Positions 17,991-27,307 of a stretch of 64,000 nt of DNA are shown in pieces. Below the pieces are notes generated by a model. That model was not told the origin of the DNA. It worked only from the letters and a program-made list of their open reading frames with translations, and did not search any database. Position 1 is the stretch's first letter; the number at the start of each line of letters is the position of its first letter. Both the position numbers and the translations under genes were made by a program. This stretch comes from Candidatus Nitromaritima sp. SCGC AAA288-L16 (GTDB lineage Bacteria > Nitrospinota > Nitrospinia > Nitrospinales > VA-1), in NCBI GenBank assembly GCA_000372225.1, contig AQTY01000006.1, positions 4,838 to 68,837 of the forward strand, given 5' to 3'.

Positions 17991-19811
17991 TTAGTCATCT
18001 ACTACTCGTTGATTATTTAAAGAAAGTATTTCTAGTGCTTTGGAAAAAATTTCATCTGGAGAAAAATCTAAGCATATGCGATCAGGGCAATAGGTTAACC
18101 CGCATTCTCTGCAGTCTACGTCATTATAGAAAACAAAATGTTGGTCTTTTTCATTATCGTAAGGGCGAAATATTTCTCGGATAGCTTGGCTAAACAAAAC
18201 AATTGTTGGAACCCCAAATACGGTTGCTATATGACTTGGTGAAGAATCATTGTCGATAACAAGGTCGCATAGACTAATAATTGCTATCATCTGGCGAACC
18301 GTTATTTGATGAAAAATTACCAGATCAGGTATATCGTCAAGTAAAACTTTAACCCTTAAATATTCAGATTCGGTACATATTACGATAGGTTGGATATCTT
18401 TATTTTTGTTTAATTTTTGTATTAATTGGTTGAACCTTGTAAGAGGCCACTCGCGAATTGGAACTGCTGCTGTAGGATGAATAAGGACCTTTTTTTTGTC
18501 AGGGTTTATTCCTTTAGCGATTAAATCACTTTTTCCTGAAAGAATTTCACTGTCGCTTGGGAAAAGTTGGGTTTTTATATCAAATGATTCAAGTCCAAGA
18601 CTCCTAAGGCAATCTAGATCTCGCTCAATAGAGGAACGATAATAATCAGATTCTGGAGTGATTAGATTATAAGATTTATTTCGACCTCGATAGTAATTGT
18701 TGATACGGTGCTTAGTTTTGATTTTTAATAACAAGTTCGAGGCTATTCCCCCGCTATGGGTGCTGATTACTAGGTCAAAATTAGAAGAATTGAGTTGATT
18801 GAGAAGTTTTTTAATATCTTTAAAGGGGTTATCTTTTTCAAGACCAAATAATTGATCAATATAAGGATTGTTTTCAAAGACGGCTTTGGAGTAAGACCAC
18901 GTCAAAACGTAAATAGAACTTTCCGGCAGATGGTGTTTTAAATTATGAATTAGAGGTGTGCATAATATGTTGTCGCCAATGTCACGTAGTTTTATTACAA
19001 GAATTTTCTTAAGAACAGATAAGTTATCTCGGAGTTTTTTTCTCTCTCTAATGTATAGTTCATAATAACGCAGGTATCCTAGTAGTTCTGCATGAGCATC
19101 ACATACAGAAAAAACTATCCCTTCAAAACCTTCCTTAAATCCTTGCCTTGAAAAGTAAGCCTGGCTAAATATTTTTATGGAAGAAGCCAAACCAGCAATA
19201 AAAAGAAAGTGGGCGTTAGAGCTAGTTAATACTTTTGCTAAACAATTCGCCCTTTTATTTGCCTTTTTTGCAACCGTGTTTGCGCAATCAGAAATGGTAT
19301 CTTCGTTATATTTGACCAGTTCTCCTTCAAAAGCCGCCTTATTTGTTTTTAATTCCTGGATAGTGGCTACATTTCTGGGAAGGTAGGTCAAACACGATGG
19401 TTGGGAATCATACCAATCGAGTGAATATTTTAATCGTTTTTTAAGAAAAATAATGGTCGATTTCAGTAGATATTGACATGGGTTATCGACATTAACTTTT
19501 ATTTTTTCTGCGATTGATTTTCTCAATTGACCGGTAATAATTTCATTTGAGCGAACGAGCAAGACCCACGAAGCATTAATTTGCGTCAAACCATATTCCC
19601 ACCGGGCAGAAGTCGTGCTAGTAGAATGAATGCAGACAGACATTTTGAATTCTTCGATGATTTCCTTTGCGGACTCTTCATCATCTTGAATGACTACTGT
19701 AACCTCTGGGACCCAATTTTTTAGGGCTTCTAGGCAGGAGCGCAGCTTGTCTACCGAATCCTCAAAGGATACTACAGCAGCAAGATGTTTTTTTGAGGTT
19801 GGATTTGTCAC
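17991..19811 (-). CDS. WaaE-like GT2 domain fused to GT9 heptosyltransferase domain
   Basis: A 606-residue protein with two parts. Residues 1 to about 265 resemble WaaE/KdtX-type LPS core transferases (AAVVSFEDSV start, LLVRSNEII for the acidic motif, and the late FSRQGFKEGFEGI segment). Residues about 270-600 are a GT9 ADP-heptose transferase (ILVIKLRDIGDNILCTPLI, LIHPTAAVPIREWPL, DNDSSPSHIATVFGVPT and a C-terminal Cys-rich ECGLTYCPDRICL). The start is GTG 19811. Fusion would couple two inner-core sugar additions. The N-terminal domain is divergent and may not be active. The gene is divergent from the GT4 gene at 20065. Confidence 0.82.
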   Translation of the reverse strand: MTNPTSKKHLAAVVSFEDSVDKLRSCLEALKNWVPEVTVVIQDDEESAKEIIEEFKMSVCIHSTSTTSARWEYGLTQINASWVLLVRSNEIITGQLRKSIAEKIKVNVDNPCQYLLKSTIIFLKKRLKYSLDWYDSQPSCLTYLPRNVATIQELKTNKAAFEGELVKYNEDTISDCANTVAKKANKRANCLAKVLTSSNAHFLFIAGLASSIKIFSQAYFSRQGFKEGFEGIVFSVCDAHAELLGYLRYYELYIRERKKLRDNLSVLKKILVIKLRDIGDNILCTPLIHNLKHHLPESSIYVLTWSYSKAVFENNPYIDQLFGLEKDNPFKDIKKLLNQLNSSNFDLVISTHSGGIASNLLLKIKTKHRINNYYRGRNKSYNLITPESDYYRSSIERDLDCLRSLGLESFDIKTQLFPSDSEILSGKSDLIAKGINPDKKKVLIHPTAAVPIREWPLTRFNQLIQKLNKNKDIQPIVICTESEYLRVKVLLDDIPDLVIFHQITVRQMIAIISLCDLVIDNDSSPSHIATVFGVPTIVLFSQAIREIFRPYDNEKDQHFVFYNDVDCRECGLTYCPDRICLDFSPDEIFSKALEILSLNNQRVVDD

Positions 19812-20064
19812 GAGAACTAATTGAAATTAAAAAAATTTAAATTAACAAAGCATTAACGATTTAAATTATCTCACAAAGGTAAGAATTGATGATATAAATA
19901 ACTTTTTAATCATTTTATCGAAAGAAATTATACTTTTATTTAATGCCAGACGAATCTCTTTCTACCATTGTGATTAGAAATAGTTTTATCATTTGAAAAA
20001 GCTGCAGAGACTTTGTGTTTTTATAAATTAAGATTCTAAGAACCCGCAGATTATTGCCTGAAAT

Positions 20065-21141
20065 ATGAAAATCAATTTTATTTTGCCACACATACGGCTG
20101 AGCGGAGGCGTTAAGTTGCTGTTTGAATACGCCAACCGTCTCAAGAGAAGAGGCCACGAAGTAAGAGTTTTTGTTCCGCGTAAGGTTCCAAAATGGTATC
20201 AGTTACGTGATAAATGGAAAATGAGAAAAGATGGTTTGCAAAGCCTCCGCCCTGGAGTCGTTGAATGGATGGATAATACTCTTGCAATTGAAATGTTTCC
20301 AGAGCCTGGAGAGCGTTACCTTCCTGACTCAGATATTTTAGTAGCAAGTGCATGGCAGAACGCTGAATTTGCTGCACAACTTCCCCTTGAAAAAGGTGCG
20401 TTCCTCTATTTTGTTTTGCATTACGAAAGCTTGTGGACTCGTCACAAAAACCGAGCAGTAAAAACGTATGATCTTTCATGTAAAATGATTACGATCTCAA
20501 CATGGCTTAAAAAAACTCTAATTGAAAATCATGGTAAAAAAGCTGATTTATTAGTTACGCCGGTTGACCCGGAAGTATTTTTTTGTGAACAAAAAAAATG
20601 GAACTCAATACCTCGAATTGCTATGTTGCACCACGATTATGATTGGAAGGGATATGCGGAAGGTATTGAAGTAATAAAAAAAATTCTGGAACAGGAAAAA
20701 AAAGTTGAGTTAGTTGTCTTTGGAGAAAAATTAGAAGACCCACGTCCATTGTTTGATAAAGCTGGGTTTGAATTCGAATACCATTATCGTCCAACACGTG
20801 AGAGATTGAGAAAAATCTACGAATCATGTGATATTTTTCTATGTCCGAGTTGGTATGAAGGGCTTGGTATACCTTCAATGGAAGCAATGGCATGCCGGTG
20901 TGCATTGGTAACCTCAGATACTGGTGGCTGTCTCGATTACGCGATTAATGGGAAAACCGCATTAGTTTCACCGTCCAGAGATATTGAGGGGTTGAGTGAG
21001 AATATTATTCGATTGTTGGACGATAAAAAATTATTGGAATCAATTTCTCAAAACGGTCATGAAAAAATATCTGAATTTGATTGGCATGAAAGTTGCGGTC
21101 AATTAGTTAGTTTTTTTGAAAAAAGTTTGAATGTAAATTAG
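20065..21141 (+). CDS. GT4-family glycosyltransferase
   Basis: A 358-residue GT-B transferase. The N-terminal glycine loop is LPHIRLSGGVKLLFEYANRL. The C-terminal donor domain has ALVTSDTGGCLDYAINGKTALV preceded by CPSWYEGLGIPSMEAMAC, which contains the conserved E-x7-E motif (EGLGIPSME) of retaining GT4 enzymes. It starts at ATG 20065 and leads the plus-strand LPS block that continues with hldD, GT9 and two further GT4 genes. Donor and acceptor are unknown; an LPS core or O-antigen step is likely. Confidence 0.9.
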   Translation: MKINFILPHIRLSGGVKLLFEYANRLKRRGHEVRVFVPRKVPKWYQLRDKWKMRKDGLQSLRPGVVEWMDNTLAIEMFPEPGERYLPDSDILVASAWQNAEFAAQLPLEKGAFLYFVLHYESLWTRHKNRAVKTYDLSCKMITISTWLKKTLIENHGKKADLLVTPVDPEVFFCEQKKWNSIPRIAMLHHDYDWKGYAEGIEVIKKILEQEKKVELVVFGEKLEDPRPLFDKAGFEFEYHYRPTRERLRKIYESCDIFLCPSWYEGLGIPSMEAMACRCALVTSDTGGCLDYAINGKTALVSPSRDIEGLSENIIRLLDDKKLLESISQNGHEKISEFDWHESCGQLVSFFEKSLNVN

Positions 21142-21269
21142 CAATTCAAATAATTATTTAATTAAGTAAACCCCGAGGTATAAATCAGGAATCTTTGAAA
21201 GTTAAGAGTGTTTGTGAGGACCGCTTATTTGTGCATTTAAGAGTAAATGTTAAATTGGTAAGAAAAATT

Positions 21270-22239
21270 ATGATTGTTGTTACAGGTGGGGCGGGGTGTA
21301 TAGGAAGTGCTGTTGTTTGGTCTTTGAATAAACGAGGTATAACCGATATCATTTTTGTAGATAGGGTGGATCACCCAGAAAAGGTAAAGAATATTGCATC
21401 GTTAGATTATTATGCATTAGAGAATAAAGATATTTTCTTAGATTATATTATAAATTTAAATATGCCATGGTCAGTAGATGCAATTATTCATTTGGGAGGA
21501 TGCTCCTCAACTATTGAAAGGAACGAAAATTTTCTAACGAAGAACAACTATGACTATACTAAGTTGCTAGCAACATACGCTCTTAATTAAAGATATTCGA
21601 TTTATCTATGCTTCTAGTGCTGCCACTTATGGTAGTGGTGTAAAAGGTTTTTCTGATGAGGTGGGCCTTGCAACTTTGAGTCCTCTTAATTTATACGGAC
21701 ATAGCAAACAGAAGTTTGATATATGGGCCAAAGAGCAGGGAGTACTTAACCGTATCGTTGGCTTAAAGTATTTTAATGTGTTTGGCCCAAGCGAATATCA
21801 TAAGAGAGAAATGCAAAGTATGGTGCGTAGAGGATATTTGCAGGTGTTGGATAGTGGAAAGATTCGTTTGTTTAAATCTTATAACCCAAAATATGCTGAC
21901 GGAGAGCAGGAACGTGACTTCTTATATCTCAAAGATGCAGTCGAGATGACACTTTTCTTTCTAGACAACTCTCAGGTTGGTAGAATATTTAATGCCGGAA
22001 CAGGAGTGGCTCGGACGTGGAATGAGCTTACAGATGCTTTATTTAAAACAATGGATAGAGAGGTTACTGTCGAATATATCGATATGCCAGATGCCATACG
22101 TGCCCAGTTTCAGTATCGGACCTGTGCAACAATAGATAAGATTCGAAAGGCAGGATACTCTAGGCCGATCACTTCATTAGAAGATGCTACCACCGATTAT
22201 ATCCAAAACTATCTTCTTTCCAATAAACGTCTTAGCTAA
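21270..22239 (+). pseudogene. hldD: ADP-L-glycero-D-manno-heptose 6-epimerase, interrupted by one frameshift
   Basis: HldD converts ADP-D-glycero- to ADP-L-glycero-D-manno-heptose, the donor for LPS inner core. The reading frame begins at ATG 21270 with MIVVTGGAGCIGSAVVW (NAD-binding glycine motif) and runs to TAA 21588. The remainder continues one frame over from KDIRFIYASSAATYG through the catalytic YGHSK, LKYFNVFGP and a normal C-terminus at 22239. Removing one T at 21587-21588 restores an unbroken 322-residue protein, close to the 310 residues of E. coli HldD. All motifs are intact either side, so this is a very recent mutation or a base error. Neighbouring GT9 genes would use its product. 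Confidence 0.88.
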
Positions 22240-22355
22240 TATTTCTGTTTCGATGTGTTAATAATAAATGAGTATAAAATGTCCCAAAAGAAGAGCCATC
22301 TCTAAGGTTATTTTGACCTGATCTTCCATTAATATAGGGAGCTAAACTTGAAACA

Positions 22356-23255
22356 ATGATACCTGTAGCGCTGAAAAGATGGCTTGGAATTCCCCACCTG
22401 TGCGACAACCCCAGATCAATTTTTATTGGGTTAATCGGCGGCGTTGGCGATTTGGTTTCAGCTGCTCCTTCGATAGTTGCTTTAAAAAAAAAATACCCAT
22501 CGGCTAAAATTAGCTTTGGAGTTGGAGGCGGTATTTTTTTTAATACCATTAAAAACGATCCCAACATCGACCACTTTGAAACTCCCTTTTTCTACGATAC
22601 TTGGAAAAAACGAGCACGCAGAAAGACCTACCGAAAAAAATATAAGGAACATGACCTAGTATTTCTTTTAGATAACGGGACCCTGGATTGGTGGAAACCG
22701 AGAAAGCACCTTATTGATATTTATGCTGAGAAATGTGGTGTGGTCTTGGAGCAACGAAGACCCCTTTTTTATTTGATTAAAAGCGACTTTCATGAGGCCG
22801 AAAACAAACTTCTCGAACTAGGAATTTCAGAAAACGATAAGCTTTTAGTCCTGTCGCCGGAGACCCGTTCAAAGAAAAAAATGAAAGAATGGCCATATGA
22901 AAGTTTTCTATCTCTCATTCAAAAAATCAGGCACAATCATGATTTTAAAATCGTTACCATGGTATCCAAAGACAACCTTAACGATTATAATGGAACAATT
23001 CCTCTAAAAGGTTATCCCTTAGGACCCTCAGCGGCGATGATCAGAAGATCCAATTTTTATCTTGGACTGGATAACGGTTTAACGCACATTGCGTCTTGTT
23101 TTGATGTGAAAATACTTTCTATACATATCGGATACCCTGTTGAATGTGCTGGCCCGCTCTCCCCATTTGCCAAAGTAGTTGCGCACAAACCTTTTGAACC
23201 CCCAGAATCTATTTCAGTAGATGAGGTTTACAAAGCCTTTCAAGAATTAATTTAA
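22356..23255 (+). CDS. GT9-family (heptosyltransferase-like) glycosyltransferase
   Basis: A 299-residue cytosolic transferase of the ADP-heptose family. It has the N-terminal IFIGLIGGVGDLVSAAPSI glycine loop, LSPETRSKKKMKEWPYESF as the nucleotide-sugar loop and LGLDNGLTHIASCFDVKILS at the C-terminal donor site. It is slightly shorter than the usual 320-350 residues. It lies 116 bases after hldD in the same direction, so a role in LPS core heptose or related sugar addition is likely. Donor specificity is not proven by sequence. Confidence 0.87.
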   Translation: MIPVALKRWLGIPHLCDNPRSIFIGLIGGVGDLVSAAPSIVALKKKYPSAKISFGVGGGIFFNTIKNDPNIDHFETPFFYDTWKKRARRKTYRKKYKEHDLVFLLDNGTLDWWKPRKHLIDIYAEKCGVVLEQRRPLFYLIKSDFHEAENKLLELGISENDKLLVLSPETRSKKKMKEWPYESFLSLIQKIRHNHDFKIVTMVSKDNLNDYNGTIPLKGYPLGPSAAMIRRSNFYLGLDNGLTHIASCFDVKILSIHIGYPVECAGPLSPFAKVVAHKPFEPPESISVDEVYKAFQELI

Positions 23256-23370
23256 ACTCATATATAGGACAAAGACAGTTTTGTGGTTCGACTTGTCCAA
23301 AGTGGTATGTTAGATTGGCTGTCAGTTATTTATGACAGATTGTTTACCCAGTTTGCTTTGAGTTCCTACC

Positions 23371-24492
23371 TTGAAATTGCTTCATATACTTCACACTGAA
23401 GCTGCTGCAGGATGGGGTGGCCAGGAGATTAGGGTCTTACAGGAAACTCGATTGCTTCTTGAGAGGGGGCATAGAGTTTCCTTGGTATGCCAGGCGCACA
23501 GTCCTCTAGAAGAACGCGCCAGATCTATTTCCAGCTCGCGGTTTCACCTTATCCCAATATCAATGAAGAGTGCCTTGAGTCTCGGGGCATTTCTGGCCTT
23601 ATATCGTTATGTTTCCAAGGGGAATCTCGATGTTATTCATACTCATAGTTCTGTTGACAGTTGGTTAGGTGGTGTGATCGGGAAATTGTTAGGAGTTCCA
23701 GTTATTCGCACTCGTCACGTTTCCTTACCGGTGAATGACTTTTTTCCAAATCACCTTTTATATTCCTACATACCCCAGCGAATTCTTACTAGTGGAAACA
23801 TGATTTCAGACACGATCAAACAGGTTCGTTGTGTTGATTCAAATAAAGTCATTTCTATTTCCGCGGGAGTCGATCTACGTAAATTTGATTCAGGAATTTC
23901 CGGAGAAAAGATTCGCAAAGAATTAAAGGTTAATTCAAATCAAATTCTTATAGGAAAAATAGGCGTCATTAGGGGATGGAAAGGGCATAACTATTTCCTT
24001 GAGGCTATTCCCTTGATTTTAAAAAAGATTCCTCATGCTAAGTTTGTGATTGTAGGAGATGGCCCAGGTTTTAAAGAAATAAAATCTAAAGTTAAGCTAG
24101 CTAGGATTGAGAATAAAGTAGACCTCCTTGGGCATAGGGAGGATGTTCCTGAGATTATGGCAGCATTAGATGTTCAAGTGTTGGCCTCATTTGCTGGAGA
24201 AGGTACCCCACAAGTTATACCACAGGCATTTGCAATGAAGACACCAGTGGTAGCGACAAACATAGCCTCGATTCCAGATCTTTTAGGTCAAGGGGAACGA
24301 GGGGTATTGATTGAACCTGAAAATGCGCTAAGTCTTGCCGAAGGTGTATTGAAGATCACCAAAAACTCTGAGGTTGCGAGCCACCTAGTTGAAAGTGCAA
24401 ACTCATTTTGCCTCAAGGAATTAACAGTGGATAAAATGATGGATACAACTATAGCTATTTATGAAGAAGTTATTTCTTCTTTCAAAAAATAA
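23371..24492 (+). CDS. GT4-family glycosyltransferase
   Basis: A 373-residue GT-B transferase. The start is TTG 23371 (LKLLHILHTEAAAGWGGQEIR), which gives the complete first strand and glycine loop. RTRHVSLPVN and ISAGVDLRKFD mark the inter-domain region. IGVIRGWKGHNYFLEA begins the donor domain, and EGTPQVIPQAFAMKTPVVAT corresponds to the E-x7-E region, with Gln in place of the second Glu. Probable role: LPS core or O-chain extension within this block. A 6-bp inverted repeat (CTGTCA/TGACAG) lies in the upstream gap near 23321-23340. Confidence 0.88.
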   Translation: MKLLHILHTEAAAGWGGQEIRVLQETRLLLERGHRVSLVCQAHSPLEERARSISSSRFHLIPISMKSALSLGAFLALYRYVSKGNLDVIHTHSSVDSWLGGVIGKLLGVPVIRTRHVSLPVNDFFPNHLLYSYIPQRILTSGNMISDTIKQVRCVDSNKVISISAGVDLRKFDSGISGEKIRKELKVNSNQILIGKIGVIRGWKGHNYFLEAIPLILKKIPHAKFVIVGDGPGFKEIKSKVKLARIENKVDLLGHREDVPEIMAALDVQVLASFAGEGTPQVIPQAFAMKTPVVATNIASIPDLLGQGERGVLIEPENALSLAEGVLKITKNSEVASHLVESANSFCLKELTVDKMMDTTIAIYEEVISSFKK

Positions 24493-24523
24493 TCAGATAT
24501 ACCATTAGTTTATCAGGGCACAT

Positions 24524-25657
24524 ATGAAAATTGCTGTCATAAGACAAAAGTTCGTTAACTATGGCGGGGCTGAACAATTTGTTTCAGGATATGCAAATCA
24601 GCTTGCCAACATGGGACATGCGATACATATTTTTGCAAATCAATGGACTCCGTCTAATCACCCTAATATAAAGATTCATTCTGTTCGAGCTATCAAAAGA
24701 AATTCTTTTTTGAGAGTTCTGTCGTTTGCTTGGTTTGTGCTCCAATCAATACGCTCTGAATCCTTCGATATTATTCAAAGTCATGAACGAATGTGGCGTC
24801 AAGACGTATATAGGGCTGGAGATGGATGTCATTGTGAATGGCTTGAAAGACGGGCATGTTATTTGCCATTTATGAAGAAGCTTTTTTTTCGTTTCAATTT
24901 GTTTCATCAATTAATTTTGATATTGGAGAAAAGAATTTTTGAGAAAGGAGAATGTAAAAAAATTATAGCTATCTCCGAAATGGTCAAGCGAGACATACTA
25001 AAACATTACCAACTTCCAGAAAAAAGAGTGGAGGTGGTCTATAATGGAGTGCAATTAGATAGATTTAATCCAAGCAATAGAAAACCTTTTCGAGACGAAG
25101 TTCGACAGCAGTTAATAATTTCTGACAAGGAAGTAATGATTTTGTTTGTGGGGTCAGGATTTGAAAGAAAAGGGCTGGAGTATTTAGTTAAGTCTGTTCG
25201 GTATATGAAATATAAAAACTGGAGATTAGTCCTTTTGGGAAAGGGGAAATGGAAAAAATATTTGCGGTTTGCTTCGAAAGATGATCAGAAAAAAATCACG
25301 CACTTGGAACCCATTGACAAAATTGAAAAGTTATATGCAGCAGCAGACTTCTTTGTCCTTCCTTCAATTTATGAACCATTTGGAAATGCCAATCTGGAAG
25401 CTTTGGCCTCGGGGCTCCCGATCATCACGAGCCGTAATTGTGGGGCTGCAGAAATAATTACACCGAAAAAAGAAGGAATTATTTTGGAAGATCCATCAGA
25501 TTCTAAAGCTATCGCTGACGCCATAGATTATTTGATGGATTCTAAGATTAGGGAACCGATGGGACAATCAGCTCGTTTGTTAGCAGAGAAATTTACGCAC
25601 GAGCGCAATGCCTCTGAGATGTTACAAATTTACCAGAAGTTGATAGAGCATAAATAA
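24524..25657 (+). CDS. GT4 LPS core glucosyltransferase (WaaG-like)
   Basis: A 377-residue GT-B transferase resembling WaaG/RfaG, which adds glucose to the LPS heptose II residue. Matching features are IRQKFVNYGGAEQFVSGYA at the N-terminus, VYRAGDGCHCEWLERR (a hallmark of WaaG relatives), VVYNGVQLDRFNP, FVGSGFERKGLEYL and PSIYEPFGNANLEALASGLP with the E-x7-E motif. It ends the plus-strand LPS block and converges with a GT2 gene. WaaG identity is likely, but the exact linkage is uncertain in this lineage. Confidence 0.85.
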   Translation: MKIAVIRQKFVNYGGAEQFVSGYANQLANMGHAIHIFANQWTPSNHPNIKIHSVRAIKRNSFLRVLSFAWFVLQSIRSESFDIIQSHERMWRQDVYRAGDGCHCEWLERRACYLPFMKKLFFRFNLFHQLILILEKRIFEKGECKKIIAISEMVKRDILKHYQLPEKRVEVVYNGVQLDRFNPSNRKPFRDEVRQQLIISDKEVMILFVGSGFERKGLEYLVKSVRYMKYKNWRLVLLGKGKWKKYLRFASKDDQKKITHLEPIDKIEKLYAAADFFVLPSIYEPFGNANLEALASGLPIITSRNCGAAEIITPKKEGIILEDPSDSKAIADAIDYLMDSKIREPMGQSARLLAEKFTHERNASEMLQIYQKLIEHK

Positions 25658-25704
25658 AAACCCAGAATAGGCGGTAATTAAAAAATATAAGATAGCGAAC
25701 AAAA

Positions 25705-26718
25705 TTAAATCAAATGACGTATTATTTTCCAATATGTGTTTAGCGCTGGGCTAAGTAAATTTGTCAGGAGGGGGTTGTCCATACCGCTTACAGCAAGAGT
25801 TCCTTGATAAATACGAGTGATTTCTTTGTCGGGTACCTTGCGCAAATATTTTTGTTTTTTCCTTTTAGTTAGTATGCTCGGCAAAAGGATTAGAATTTCA
25901 AAATAGCTTTTCATTTTAAGAAGAAACCATTTATTAATAGCGGCGTGAAACCACTGAGAAAATTCAACAATAATTAAAGCAGGGCAAATTAACGCGAGTG
26001 TTTTAACCTCCATGTTTTTTAGTAAAATATGGAGACGATTTTTTTCAGAGGAGTAATACTTTAAAATACCTTTGTTGAATTTATAGTGGTGGTACATGAC
26101 AGCTTGTGGAATAACTTTAAGGTGCCATCCTGCCAGTCGAATTCTCCATGACAAATCATGATCTTCGTGATAAAGAAACAGGTCTTCGTCAAATCCTCCT
26201 ACCGTTTCATATACTTCTCTTTTTAACATAAAAATTCCACCACATGCTGATTCAAACGGTTCCTGATAACCAGGATCTTTCTGGCCGAGTAAATTTGGAT
26301 AGGCGATTCCGGTATAATTAATCAATACGCCAAGAGAATTAATTGTATTTTGTTGGTCGATGTGTAGGATTTTTGGGATAGTTCCTCCCACATTGGAATC
26401 GCTTTCTAAAACCTTCGCTAACTCCCCGACACATTTAGAATGTAGTTTTAGATCGCTGTTGAGGAAAAGAAGATAGTCGCCTTTGGCGAGACCTAATCCT
26501 CTATTGATAGCAGAGCCAAAACCTAGGTTTTTCCCGTTTTCAATAATTTTAATAGAGGGGAAACGCTTTCGAATAAATTCGACGGAGTCGTCCTTAGACC
26601 CGTTATCGCTAATAATAATATCTATTTTGTTTCTATTTTGATCGAGTATAGATTGAATACACTCGACGATGACATTTTTGTCATTCCAATTAACAATAAT
26701 AGCAGTTACTTTTTTCAA
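25705..26718 (-). CDS. GT2-family glycosyltransferase (rhamnosyltransferase-like)
   Basis: A 337-residue inverting GT-A transferase. Visible motifs are AIIVNWNDKN, DNGSKDDSVEF, FLNSDLKL (metal-binding acidic motif) and YHEDHDLSWRIRLAGW near residues 185-200. This matches WbbL-type rhamnosyl or other O-antigen transferases. A hydrophobic C-terminal segment could tether it to the inner membrane. The start is TTG 26718. It lies downstream of the SDR/cupin pair on the same strand, so its donor may be the deoxysugar those enzymes make. Confidence 0.88.
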   Translation of the reverse strand: MKKVTAIIVNWNDKNVIVECIQSILDQNRNKIDIIISDNGSKDDSVEFIRKRFPSIKIIENGKNLGFGSAINRGLGLAKGDYLLFLNSDLKLHSKCVGELAKVLESDSNVGGTIPKILHIDQQNTINSLGVLINYTGIAYPNLLGQKDPGYQEPFESACGGIFMLKREVYETVGGFDEDLFLYHEDHDLSWRIRLAGWHLKVIPQAVMYHHYKFNKGILKYYSSEKNRLHILLKNMEVKTLALICPALIIVEFSQWFHAAINKWFLLKMKSYFEILILLPSILTKRKKQKYLRKVPDKEITRIYQGTLAVSGMDNPLLTNLLSPALNTYWKIIRHLI

Positions 26719-26901
26719 AGGTTTTCTCTTTCGTGTTAGGAAGAAAATAAAAACATTACATAGTTAGGAATAGTTATTGTGCTAGCTATGAAAATTTACC
26801 CTAGTGCTCAAATTATATCGGGGACTCAAATATTCTATGGACTTTCTTGCGATGTTGTAATTTGAAGGTGGCAAGCCATTAATTTCTGGATGGGTGTAAA
26901 T

Positions 26902-27307
26902 CTATTCTAAAATTTGTTCGTAGAAAGTGTCTGGATCATCAGCGTTGAAAGATTCATTAGCGTAAACAATGAGCACCATATCAGTATCTCCAATATTTTT
27001 TATAGCATGAATGATTCTGGGAGTTATTTTTACTGTTCGTAGCGCGCCTTCACCCATGAGTAATTCTTTTTCTTCACCTGTTTCAAGGTCCTTTAGTAGC
27101 AGGAGGCCTTTTCCTTTTGGGACACAGAACCATTCTAGTTTTCGAGTATGATAATGGTTGCCGCGAGTTTTCCCAGGGTAAGCAACTGAAACATGAATTT
27201 GACCAAACTCATGGGGAACTTCCAGACCTTTGCTTCCTAAAACTTCTATAAGCCAACCTCGCTCGTCTGACTTGCAGTCAAGGTTTTTTTATTAGAATAT
27301 CCTTCAT
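26902..27307 (-). pseudogene. CapF_C-type cupin sugar isomerase/epimerase subunit, +1 frameshift near start
   Basis: Corrected, this is a 134-residue cupin like the C-terminal domain of CapF/WbjC. It has ERGWLIEVL, HVSVAYPGKTRGNHYH (metal His), LEWFCVPKGKG and DTDMVLIVYANESF-x4-PDTF. The ATG at 27307 overlaps the TGA of the upstream SDR gene as ATGA, which fixes the start. The frame then stops after nine codons because of a seven-A run (27284-27290 on the complementary strand). Six A would make it continuous to TAG 26902. It should act on the same nucleotide sugar as the SDR. It is either newly broken, expressed by slippage on the A run, or a base error. Confidence 0.8.

Noticed and set aside
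26785..26901. About 39 open codons in frame after the cupin stop
   Set aside because: The cupin ends naturally at its TAG (FYEQILE), and the following stretch resembles no known domain.
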